A stretch of 64,000 nucleotides of DNA. Origin: Tribonema minus (Eukaryota; Sar; Xanthophyceae; Tribonematales; Tribonemataceae). The translations under genes and the position numbers were made by a program. How positions within the stretch are numbered: the stretch's first letter is position 1; every line of letters starts with the position of its first letter. The stretch covers positions 682,001 to 746,000 of the forward strand of contig JAFCMP010000434.1 in assembly GCA_017506865.1 (NCBI GenBank). The letters are read 5' to 3'. Below, piece after piece: positions 57,101 to 64,000 of this stretch. The notes under the pieces are model-generated. The model did not search any database, was not told the origin of the DNA, and saw only the letters and a program-made list of their open reading frames with translations.

Positions 57101-60100
57101 CAGTGCGGGGCTGGCGGTTCCGCTGTGCTGTGGCCGTAGGCCGGCATACTGCCGGGCGTCGCATTCACTCCATCAGGGTAGAAGAGTAGGAAGGCCGCTG
57201 CCACTGCAAAGTACAGCGGCCCTAGAGGGTCCCCTTGCTGGCACCCTAGGTGGGAGCAGATAATGCGAGCTTCACCGTTCACCTCCACCCGCATCTCTGG
57301 GGCAGTGTCACCACAGTATACGGACTCAAAGTGCGGGAGCAGCTCCGGACAGAAGGGCATAAGCCCCCGCACAATGGCGGCGCGATCCACACTGTTAAAT
57401 GCGTTCTCACAGTCCAGTTGGATAGTGGTGCCATACAGCTCGTGCCACACGCGCGCGCGCGCTGCCACATGCTCGACGCCAGACCGGTATCCTACGCCAA
57501 ACTGCGACATGGAGGCCAGCAGCCCCGATATCTTGCCCTTGACACTCCGTGCCGCTGTGGACCCGAGGAGTCTGCGCCAGACACTGGAGCAGGCGATCGG
57601 ACGCCGCTTCTGTCCTATGCCTGAGAGGGCCGCGGCGCGGAGAAGCCGTTGCGATTGCTCCGGCAGCAGTTCGGGCTCAACAAGCAGCGTCGTGAACACC
57701 TTGGCCAGGTGATGGGCGAATGCCGGTTCCATCACATCTGATTCTGAATCACCAGCTAGTCCTGGCGAGGCACTGCTCACGGGGCGGGTGGCTGCTTTCA
57801 CCGGTGCACCAGGCCCAGCGGCCATCAAGAGGTGTTCATAGCGTAGGCCGTCCAGCCCTCCTGCCTTCCCCGCCCCTGCTGCGGACAAGGTCGACAGTAT
57901 GTCTGCCGCCTCCACCTCGAGGCGCCGTCCGGCTGCGCTGGCAGCATCCTCAGGCCTATCGCTGTGATCATGTGCCTGACCCGATTCGAAGACAGGACTG
58001 CCGCTGCCAGCTGGCCCGGTGGTCGTTGCCACCCCTGCGCTGTGTAAGCAGTGCCGCCGGGCGTCGCGTACCAGGCCGCGCACTTGCTCCATTGGCGTAT
58101 CGACTACCCCCGGCCGGGTGCCAGTTTCAGGGTGCTTTGCTGCCAGCACCTGTGCCGTGACCTCGTCTGCTGGGGCGCATGCTTCACGCGCCTCTAGTCG
58201 TGCGGCAGCCAAGCCTACCCCCCGTCGCTTGCCTGAGAGGGCAGCGCATGCTGTTTGCTGCCTGGAGTCAGCCTCCGTCCAGTCGGCATCGAAGTTCGTT
58301 TGTGCCGACGCCATAGCTGCGTTGTTTGGTTTGGGGGCCCGCAGCGCCGCTGCTGCTGACAGCGTCTTTCTCAGTAGCTCCGCGAAGTCGCCAGACAGCA
58401 ACGCTGCCAGCCGGGCCGCAGGCGGCATACCGGTTCCCTCCGGTTGCCTACCAAAGGCCATCGCTGCTAGCAGGTGCAGCAGCCTGTAGCCGCGCTGCAC
58501 TAGAGTCTGAGAAACCTGATGAGCAAACGCCCCGGCACCATGGTGGAGGCGCACCCGTGCCGCCTCACGTGCACTGTCTGTGGCGTCCGCCAGTAGTCGT
58601 GTGGCGTGCTCCACTAGCCGTGCCCACTGGGTGCACTGCAGCTGAGTGCGGAAGGGGTTGGCAGTCGTGGTGAACCGCAGCAGCAGTAGATCCGCCTCAT
58701 TGGTCTGGTCAAGTGCGTGGACGACCGAGGGCGTCGAGAGGTCCCAAGCTAGGGATGCTCGTGCCTGGGGCTTTGAGGGCCTGCCACTGGTGGTGGTGGT
58801 CGGGGGGGGCGGTGACGCGGCATCGTCCGGCGGGTCCACGTCCATGTCCGCCCATCCCACGGCCGTCCCGTGGGGGGGGCTGCTGTCCTGCAGCCTCAGG
58901 CTGTCAGACTGAGTGCGGCTGCCGGCGCTGCTAGGCGGTGCCGCAGCAGCTGCCGTTCGGCGCCGGCGTTGCGCGCCGGTTGCCGTGGCCGCCGGGCGTT
59001 TCTTGCTAGACTTTGAGTTGGCAGCGCCACTAGCCGGCACCGCCGGTAGTTTTGGAGGTGTCGCTGCGGCAGCCCCCGCCGCCGCGGCCGCGCCGTCGCT
59101 ACCCGCACCCCCGCCCTCGGACTGGCCCGGGGGTACTGCCGGGCGTGCGCGCGTGGGGGCGCTTCCATTCCGTCGACACGTGTGGCATGGCGAGGTCAGC
59201 GCGCATTGCCTCTGCCCCGCGCTGGCTGACATATGGACCAGGCCGCAGGCACCTGTGCATGCACTCAGCTTCCTTACCGCCCGTAGGAAGTCTTCTGCCG
59301 TGCAACCATACATGGTGCTCATCTCCTGCACATGCTTGGCATGGTGTGCCCCAGTGCTGCAGGTACTGCTGCCTGAAGGGGCACGGTCACCGGATGGGTC
59401 GTGATCAACCTGCTGCCGGATGCCCTTGGCGTATGCTGCCGCCGGATTTTGCTGACAGTGTGATGTGCTCGCCTCAGGGTTCAGCATCGACCTCGTGCAG
59501 CTACCACCGTTGAAGTGGGCCACTACCGGTGCCATGCGGCTCGCAGCTGACAGTTTGCCTCGCTGTTTGCTGTCCTCTTTCTGACCAAGCTGCCAAAATG
59601 CCAGTGTGCATAGTGGACACCTCAGTGGCTCAGGCTGCTGTGGCAACTGCAGCGCAGTACGGGGCTGTGTCCGACTCGGAGCCGTTATAGATTAGTACCT
59701 GTCCTCTTTTGTTGGATTGTTTTCAAAGTTATTCAGGTTGGGCAGGGGCAATACTGCTACACTTCAGTTGGCATCGCCACTGCGCCACTGTCATTGTCTC
59801 AGATTCGTCTGACGCCAGACATCTACATATCATGCACACATGCATTAGATGCATGGGCAGTGGCGATCACTGGAGCTCCAGATGATGACAGGCAGCTGAT
59901 TTTTAATTACATGTGTATATACGCACGTCATATGCGGCACGTATCACATGTCACAGTGAGGTACTTCGGCACTTCGAGTTCATGAACACAGTGCATGTCG
60001 GCTGACCTCGCAATCTCTAATCTTTTGCAGGAGATCAAAATCAAGCCCGGCTGGAAGGACGGCACGCGCGTCACGTTTGAGCGTCAGGGCGATGAACAAG

Positions 60101-60438
60101 CAGGGGTCGTGCCAGCGGATGTGGTGTTCATCATCAAGACCAAACCGCACGACAGGTTCAAGCGCGTTGACAATGACCTCATCTACGAGGCCAATGTCAC
60201 GCTTCAGCAGGCGTTGAGCGGTGTGGACACTGTGCTGGAGACACTGGACGGGCGTCGCCTGAGGGTTTCGGAGCCGTTTTTACCGTCGTCTACATACGAA
60301 ACACGCATTACTGGAGAGGGCATGCCAAGCCACAAGAACGCAAGCATCAAGGGAGACCTAGTGGTCAAGTACATAATCAAGCTGCCGTTTAACGGGGCAG
60401 AGCGGCAACGTGTGGCACGGGCGTTGGCGAGCGCATGA
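54050..60438 (+). CDS. Truncated DnaJ paralogue, possibly a chimeric gene with a new 5' end
   Basis: Exon 5' (54194-54316) and exon 6' (60031-60438) keep the donor, acceptor, frame and stop of the DnaJ parent. The J domain and the Gly/Met-rich linker are missing. Upstream, the frame stays open through the GACTCC repeat, with an in-frame ATG at 54,050; 54050-54316 plus 60031-60438 would give 224 residues with the substrate-binding C-terminal domains only. I count 17 base differences from the parent in exon 6, about 14 synonymous and only three replacements, all conservative (Met to Val, Ile to Val, Ser to Ala), plus two synonymous differences in exon 5. That argues against simple decay. The intron is enlarged by the retroelement. 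Whether it is transcribed is unknown; an unprocessed pseudogene is the alternative. Confidence 0.5.
54706..59688 (-). mobile_element. Near-full-length RLE non-LTR retroelement, family B, copy B1
   Basis: AGATTAGTAC at 54,696-54,705 is repeated at 59,689-59,698, bracketing 4,983 bp inside the intron of the DnaJ paralogue. The parental intron has the empty site at 44,819-44,822. The element is antisense to the host gene: the ORF runs from the right, and a short 3' UTR of about 78 bp ends in ...TACAAGTCCATAC followed by GTAC, with no poly(A). Only about 42 bp separate the first listed codon from the 5' junction, and the frame is still open there without an ATG, so a small 5' truncation is possible. 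Confidence 0.95.
54784..59646 (-). CDS. Retroelement polyprotein: zinc finger, reverse transcriptase, CCHC and restriction-like endonuclease
   Basis: An uninterrupted frame of 1,620 codons. Position 59,646 is a TTG; the first ATG is at 59,535, while a Cys pair (CPLC) lies upstream near residue 10, so the real start may have been lost. A Pro/Ala-rich linker spans about residues 165-300. Reverse transcriptase (about 690-960) shows GGLDGLRYEHLL, RPIACSSVWRRLLG, LDCENAFNSVDR, GCQQGDPLGPLYF, FLDD at 851-854 (Phe-Leu in place of the usual Tyr-x before the catalytic Asp pair) and GLRVRPDKS. The C-terminus (about 1,390-1,560) has CPWRC-x8-H-x3-C, RGHN, then YRADTVID, VLDTSV and a Lys-rich KVKHH stretch: the zinc knuckle and PD-(D/E)XK nuclease layout of R2/NeSL-type elements. 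No APE endonuclease or RNase H is seen. The intact frame suggests recent activity. Confidence 0.92.
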   Translation of the reverse strand: MPQQPEPLRCPLCTLAFWQLGQKEDSKQRGKLSAASRMAPVVAHFNGGSCTRSMLNPEASTSHCQQNPAAAYAKGIRQQVDHDPSGDRAPSGSSTCSTGAHHAKHVQEMSTMYGCTAEDFLRAVRKLSACTGACGLVHMSASAGQRQCALTSPCHTCRRNGSAPTRARPAVPPGQSEGGGAGSDGAAAAAGAAAATPPKLPAVPASGAANSKSSKKRPAATATGAQRRRRTAAAAAPPSSAGSRTQSDSLRLQDSSPPHGTAVGWADMDVDPPDDAASPPPPTTTTSGRPSKPQARASLAWDLSTPSVVHALDQTNEADLLLLRFTTTANPFRTQLQCTQWARLVEHATRLLADATDSAREAARVRLHHGAGAFAHQVSQTLVQRGYRLLHLLAAMAFGRQPEGTGMPPAARLAALLSGDFAELLRKTLSAAAALRAPKPNNAAMASAQTNFDADWTEADSRQQTACAALSGKRRGVGLAAARLEAREACAPADEVTAQVLAAKHPETGTRPGVVDTPMEQVRGLVRDARRHCLHSAGVATTTGPAGSGSPVFESGQAHDHSDRPEDAASAAGRRLEVEAADILSTLSAAGAGKAGGLDGLRYEHLLMAAGPGAPVKAATRPVSSASPGLAGDSESDVMEPAFAHHLAKVFTTLLVEPELLPEQSQRLLRAAALSGIGQKRRPIACSSVWRRLLGSTAARSVKGKISGLLASMSQFGVGYRSGVEHVAARARVWHELYGTTIQLDCENAFNSVDRAAIVRGLMPFCPELLPHFESVYCGDTAPEMRVEVNGEARIICSHLGCQQGDPLGPLYFAVAAAFLLFYPDGVNATPGSMPAYGHSTAEPPAPHCAFLDDLNVLQAAYFDDAAAAGVAEVIRRLAAGGLRVRPDKSLAIAMRGTVFDEAARARLRALDIPFVDTTMPESSQGFTSVGVPVGHPAYVHAAMSKHLVDAGTWRLSWQLAGMARHHLQAAQFILRRSLTKRMGFLARVVDTALSETWLHAFDGFCAWTLEPMLHLHGCSTAAAMKSHLLAACTAGDNEEASSGSVLVLPRLGPPELTDIAVPLRASRLPERRGGLGMPLLGLLAPAAYTAQACTTLRPAIIHATVAAGALRLGTDEHGAVTWFAQHSCAIREDQGLPPIIEAVRRSTRALTADGGEKSRTAVAEQLPASLLRWAADTTAAASTLPTAVQAIYAATAVTETVTTEPAPHTHGIVPGAEAAAAAATVPGPQAAAAAAPSTPAKTQTSAEESSCSGGQEDDDDDWEAYADEICRKVVPRRRRGHFTHGLQAGLSNVLRRQYEDCLVEDLEAASAGAVGKPTQAAPIGDSRDTSRRRQQASARVLAQLRSQRASGAMAWMSVPPTANDRPGAAPMSSTAAATMILIAIFIDGWGIQGEVCPWRCSDVSPTSTHAISCPSQHIRGHNATHTAQKRCMQRILRQHHVSIVRNEDASVFKVPGYRADTVIDPGCLHFSSAYRNKGIVLDTSVRAPTASSYLTGKTNASNTDGYAAGVGEDAKVKHHTGTLTSSWAFVPFVQESYGRLGKQTSLFVKELAMHSALCSGGGKADVLRKAGLAKRQILIELSISLARELAERVMAYTRGARMLGCVAAPVSKLLGHSAD

Positions 60439-61661
60439 TGATAAACGGCACATAGTGAGACCCAGCGCATAGGGTTGGGGTAGCGTCGACTGCCAGATTT
60501 GGCGGAGACAGTTGACTGTGACGCGGTCAGCAAGCTTGTCGTAAATCGAGGCCCCTTGCATTGTGTTTTGTACAAGCAGCTATGGCAGGCATGATTCCCA
60601 CCACGATTCACCCTGCACAGCAACACTAGCGATAATGGAACCGAAACGTGTGTGTGCCCGCCCACCCCCCCGTGCCTGTTGTTGACATGTGTTCGCTCCA
60701 TTGTGTTGCTTGCATGCATTGACCGACACCACAACAGCGATTTTGCACTTGTTGATAAAAAATGGCGGCATGCCCATGCTGTGATCTACCGCCAAACCCA
60801 CAATGCGGTGCAGAAAATTGCCATGGCTATGCCGAGAGTCAATGCGTTGCGTGCATGACTGCTATTCTGAAGTTTGCTGAATGTGACCAGCCAAGATCTA
60901 CCTTTCACCGAGTGCAGTTCTCCATGCAGCATACATGGGCGAGAAATCACAAGGCAAAAGTGTGATCATGTGGTCAATTAGAGAGGGGGGAAGAAGGGGG
61001 AGGCATACTCCCCTCCCTGATGCTTTCTGCCCCTCGTTTGCCCTCCACGCCTTGGGTCTCCGTGCTTAGGTACCGCTGGCCATACAACTTCCAGCGTGCC
61101 AATGATCATCGGGTGCAGAAGGAATGAGTGCTGGTAGCACGAAGCTTTTACTGACTAAACACACAGCGTCACACCTTCCCAAGTCTTGCAGTACTGCCCT
61201 GGCAAGAAGAAGCAGCAGCACCAGCTCTCTACACTCCGCACAAAAACGTTGAAGCCCAGTAAGGCACCTGCAATGTTAACTTGTTGAAGTTGATATTGAT
61301 TCTGATGTGCATCATACTTTAAAAGGGATGTTCGAGTTTTAACTTCAAGTTAACTTCAATTTTATCACTCCTGAACGTGCAACATCACGGCTCAACTTAC
61401 CTCAACTTCAACAAACAGAATTTTGTTGGCAGCGTCTGAGTTGGGCAACAACCTGTTGGTCAATTTGAACAGTTTGCGCGCCTTGACTGACTTCACTACA
61501 TATATGTACTGTAAGTGGCGCGCTTGCGTCTGGGCTTTCAGGTTCCCTTTGAGCGGACCGGCGCCTTGTTGCTGCTGCTGCTGCTGTCACTGTAAGCGAT
61601 GCTGCACCTGCTGCTGCCGCTCGTCCGTACATGATGGGGTATATGCCAGTGGAGGTGGTAC
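60439..61661. other. 3' flank of DnaJ paralogue and intergenic sequence
   Basis: To about 61,022 this is the duplicated DnaJ downstream region. The rest has no supported gene; it includes TTAACTTCAA-rich sequence near 61,340-61,410 and a TGCTGCTGCTGC run at about 61,569-61,587. Confidence 0.5.
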
Positions 61662-62338
61662 GTATGGACTTGTATTTATAAAGGCCCAAGGGAGGCCGGG
61701 TTGCCTATGCAATCAAAAAGCTTGCGTCAGCGCAGCAGCCTAGGCTGCGCTGTGCCCTAGGAGCTTGGATACCGGCGCTGCAACACAGCCCAGCATTCGC
61801 GCTCCGCGTGTGTACGCCATGACGCGCCCCGCCAACTCCCGCGCCAGCGATATGCTCAGCTCAATGAGGATCTGACGCTTAGCTAACCCGGCCTTGCGCA
61901 ACACATCTGCCTTCCCCCCCCCCCTGAGCACAGTGCTGAGTGCATTGCCAACTCCTTAACAAAAAGGCTTGTCTGCTTGCCCAGCCGTCCGTATGACTCC
62001 TGCACGAATGGCACAAAAGCCCAAGATGACGTCAAGGTGCCGGTGTGGTGCTTGACCTTCGCGTCCTCCCCCACCCCAGCAGCATAGCCGTCCGTGTTCG
62101 AGGCATTTGTTTTGCCTGTCAGGTACGAGCTCGCTGTGGGCGCGCGCACACTTGTGTCTAGCACTATTACCTTGTTACGGTATGCACTGCTAAAGTGCAG
62201 ACACCCTGGGTCAATGACTGTGTCCGCCCGATACCTTGGTACCTTGAAGACACTAGCGTTCTCATTGCGGACAAGAAAGACATGGTGCTGTCTCAAGATG
62301 CGCTGCAGGCACCGCTTTTGGGCAGTGTGTGTCGCGTT
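61662..62338 (-). mobile_element. 5'-truncated retroelement, family B, copy B2
   Basis: Sequence from 61,662 matches B1 from its 3' end (54,706) for about 677 bp with a few per cent divergence. It again starts directly after GTAC (61,658-61,661). Clear homology stops near 62,338; the next 60-70 bp resemble B1 only weakly. I found no certain target duplication; GTGGTA near 61,655 and near 62,407 is a weak candidate. Confidence 0.88.
61740..62338 (-). pseudogene. Frameshifted C-terminus of family B retroelement ORF
   Basis: Encodes the endonuclease region and C-terminus of the B1 protein (same VLDTSVRAPTASSYL and FVQESYGRLGKQ motifs). A C-homopolymer at about 61,914-61,924 has 11 C, against 9 at about 54,958-54,966 in B1. 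This breaks the frame between SALCSGGG and KADVLRKAG. The 5' end is missing. Confidence 0.85.
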
Positions 62339-63679
62339 ACATGCCCGCACACATGCCACTGGGCATGGCATTGATGCGCATCGCTCCCCCACTGGCTGAG
62401 CATCATGACGTGGTAGCACAAACACACCAGCATGCCTTGGACATGCACAAATGTACGCTTCGCTGCAGATGATACGGTAGCATAACAGCATAATAGGCAG
62501 GCATCAGCACACAGCACCATGTGACACCACCGTGACCGCACTTGCCCACAAGGACTTCATGGTGATGCAGCATATGCGCTGCATGGCATATGTAACTGAT
62601 AAACACACAAAACGGAGCAAGCACAGAGCTAGTCTGGATTCCTTAAAACACTAGTAGCTGAATGAGTTTACTCATGTACCCCCAAAAGTCTTCAAGTTCA
62701 ACTTCAAGCAACGGCTTTTTTTTGTTGCAGCGTTCTCTGCCTTCCAGCGAGCTACTGGACGACTTGCTGTGGTTGTGGCAGGCGTATCAGTGTGCCCATC
62801 ATGGGTGTTTTTTGCAATGTAACAGCCTGCCGCACATAGATCAGTGCTCGCCCCGGAGTCGCTCACGTGAATCACTACGAAGGGGTCTCACAGATGTGTG
62901 TTAGAGGCAGCTGGACGAGCTGCATGCGGAACACGTACATGGCGGTGAATACAGCCTGCAGATGTACGCCGTGGAATACGAATATATTATATACGACGCT
63001 GTAATCAAGTGATTGCGCAAATTAAATTTGCTTAGATTATCCGCTAACGCCTAACGCGGTTTTGACAACAAGATTCGTGTTGTGAGGTGGCCTGCGCAAA
63101 CACAAATCGGGTTAGTTTTAGCGTAAACGCCGGTAGCAGGCATGGTAGCGGGCTCTAGCCGCCCTGGCATGACTAGTAGGTGCAGGAGAAACATTCGCCA
63201 TGTGTTCTTACGCGATAGGCCAGGCGCGCGCAGTGCACAAGAGCTCCGCTGCGACCAGCGCCTGGACATGGCCACGAGGCCTGTGGCTCATGGACACTTT
63301 GCCGCCACAGCTGTCCAACGCGCTCAGCAGCAACTGGCTCGCCTTGAGCACACAGGCGCCAGCAGTCATGAGAACTGTTCCACCTGTCTGCGTCTGCGTC
63401 ACGTGTGCCTAGGCTGTGCCAGACGCAAGCTTGGGTGTGGTCGTGGCTGCTGACTTCGACGAGCACCCACTTGCCGACCAAGTGCTAGCTCTAAACGACA
63501 CCTTGGGCAGTCGCTGTGGGTGCGCTGGACAGCCAAGAGTATCACTCAAGTGATCTGCTCCCTCGCCGCTGCCGCACGTGTGCCTATGGCGCGCCATCTG
63601 CCTAACCGTGCCATGCAACTAAGCGAAATATGTTTTCCGGTTAAATCGCTCAAAACGCCAGAATAAGCCAAGTGATTAA
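62339..63679. other. Region with no assigned gene
   Basis: A plus-strand frame at 63,142-63,453 ends in a Cys/His-rich stretch (CSTCLRLRHVCLGCARR, then KLGCGRGC) that could be a zinc-binding segment. Another open frame follows at about 63,425-63,553. These could be exons of the gene running off the right edge, but I could not join them in frame. Confidence 0.35.
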
Positions 63680-63699
63680 CGGGAGAGGCAGTATTTCAG

Positions 63700-64000
63700 C
63701 GGCGTGGGGCAAGAAGACGATGGGACAGATGATGGGACACAAAATTGGAGCAAAATTTGGGTTGCAGTTGAGGCAGTTGTTGCAGTTCACACACACGCCC
63801 CAGAGGCCATGCTTTGCAGCGACGACATAGATGGAGGCATAACCGATGAGCAACTGCTGCAGCTTGCTGACGTATCGCATGGCTCCACTGTCGGCGCTAG
63901 TCAGGGCAGTTGCAGCGCTGTAATCGCCACATCGGTAGGTCACGCTGCTGATGAGGATGATGTGGGCGCCCCGGCTGGCGCAGGTGCGGCGCGGCTTCTG
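63700..64000 (+). CDS. Partial open frame running off the window
   Basis: From a plausible acceptor (ATTTCAG, ending at about 63,699) the plus-strand frame is open to the end of the window. It encodes an acidic start (GVGQEDDGTDDGTQNW), then VAVEAVVAVHTHAPEAML and an Asp/Glu-rich middle, ending in Ala-rich sequence. The same frame is stopped upstream by TAA at 63,677-63,679. No domain is recognised. It may be an internal exon of a gene or the start of another retroelement. Confidence 0.3.

Larger units (their letters stand above)
54194..61022 (+). repeat. Segmental duplication copy of the DnaJ 3' half, interrupted by a retroelement
   Basis: Matches 44,326-46,222 in direct orientation. The left breakpoint is inside exon 5 at a CCACAGG sequence next to the GACTCC repeat; the right limit is near a CCCCTCCCTGATG sequence at about 61,022. 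Removing the 4,983-bp element and one target duplication restores collinearity. Confidence 0.92.

Noticed and set aside
55136..59513. Several plus-strand frames of 100-206 codons across the retroelement
   Set aside because: Shadows of the 1,620-codon minus-strand ORF in GC-rich sequence.
54784..59646. Reading the 1,620-codon ORF as a host gene
   Set aside because: It is bounded by a 10-bp target duplication, absent from the paralogous intron, and has RT and nuclease motifs.

Overview
The window looks like a chromosome end of a unicellular green alga (Chlorophyta). I infer this from compact genes with many short exons and GT-AG introns, roughly balanced base composition, short CCCTAA(A)/TTTAGGG-type motifs, CAG/AGC-rich sequence, and restriction-like-endonuclease (RLE) non-LTR retroelements. 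No species can be named from sequence alone, and another alga is possible. Nothing looks prokaryotic: there are no operons, and no rRNA, tRNA or CRISPR was recognised.

Layout. (1) 1-17,430 is a subtelomere-like domain of a long satellite with no credible gene. Its core, 3,557-10,883, is almost three near-identical head-to-tail 2,472-bp units, flanked by older diverged or rearranged units. One unit carries a 5'-truncated retroelement whose empty site survives in a sister unit at 14.6 kb. (2) 17,431-24,857 is gene-poor, with a degenerate interstitial telomere tract and a 31-bp retroelement scar flanked by a 12-bp duplication. (3) 24,858-45,583 is the gene-rich core: a complete 17-exon DEAH RNA helicase (PRP43/DHX15), head to head with a CWC21/SRRM2 spliceosome gene; a DAPG-hydrolase-family gene, head to head with a small membrane-anchored or organelle-targeted protein gene of unknown function; and a class-B DnaJ/HSP40 gene. 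(4) 45,584-53,146 holds an unrecognised coiled-coil gene and one ORF resembling a domain of algal and algal-virus proteins. (5) 53,147-61,022 holds a direct partial duplication of the DnaJ gene (last two exons plus downstream DNA), interrupted in its intron by a 4.98-kb retroelement with a 1,620-codon open frame. (6) 61,023-64,000 has a second truncated copy of that element and a reading frame running off the window.

Common threads. PRP43 and CWC21 both act in the spliceosome and share a 194-bp intergenic promoter region. Retroelement insertions of two distinct RLE families all have GTAC immediately after the element 3' end. Two of them can be compared with empty paralogous sites in the same window, which makes this a compact natural record of target choice.
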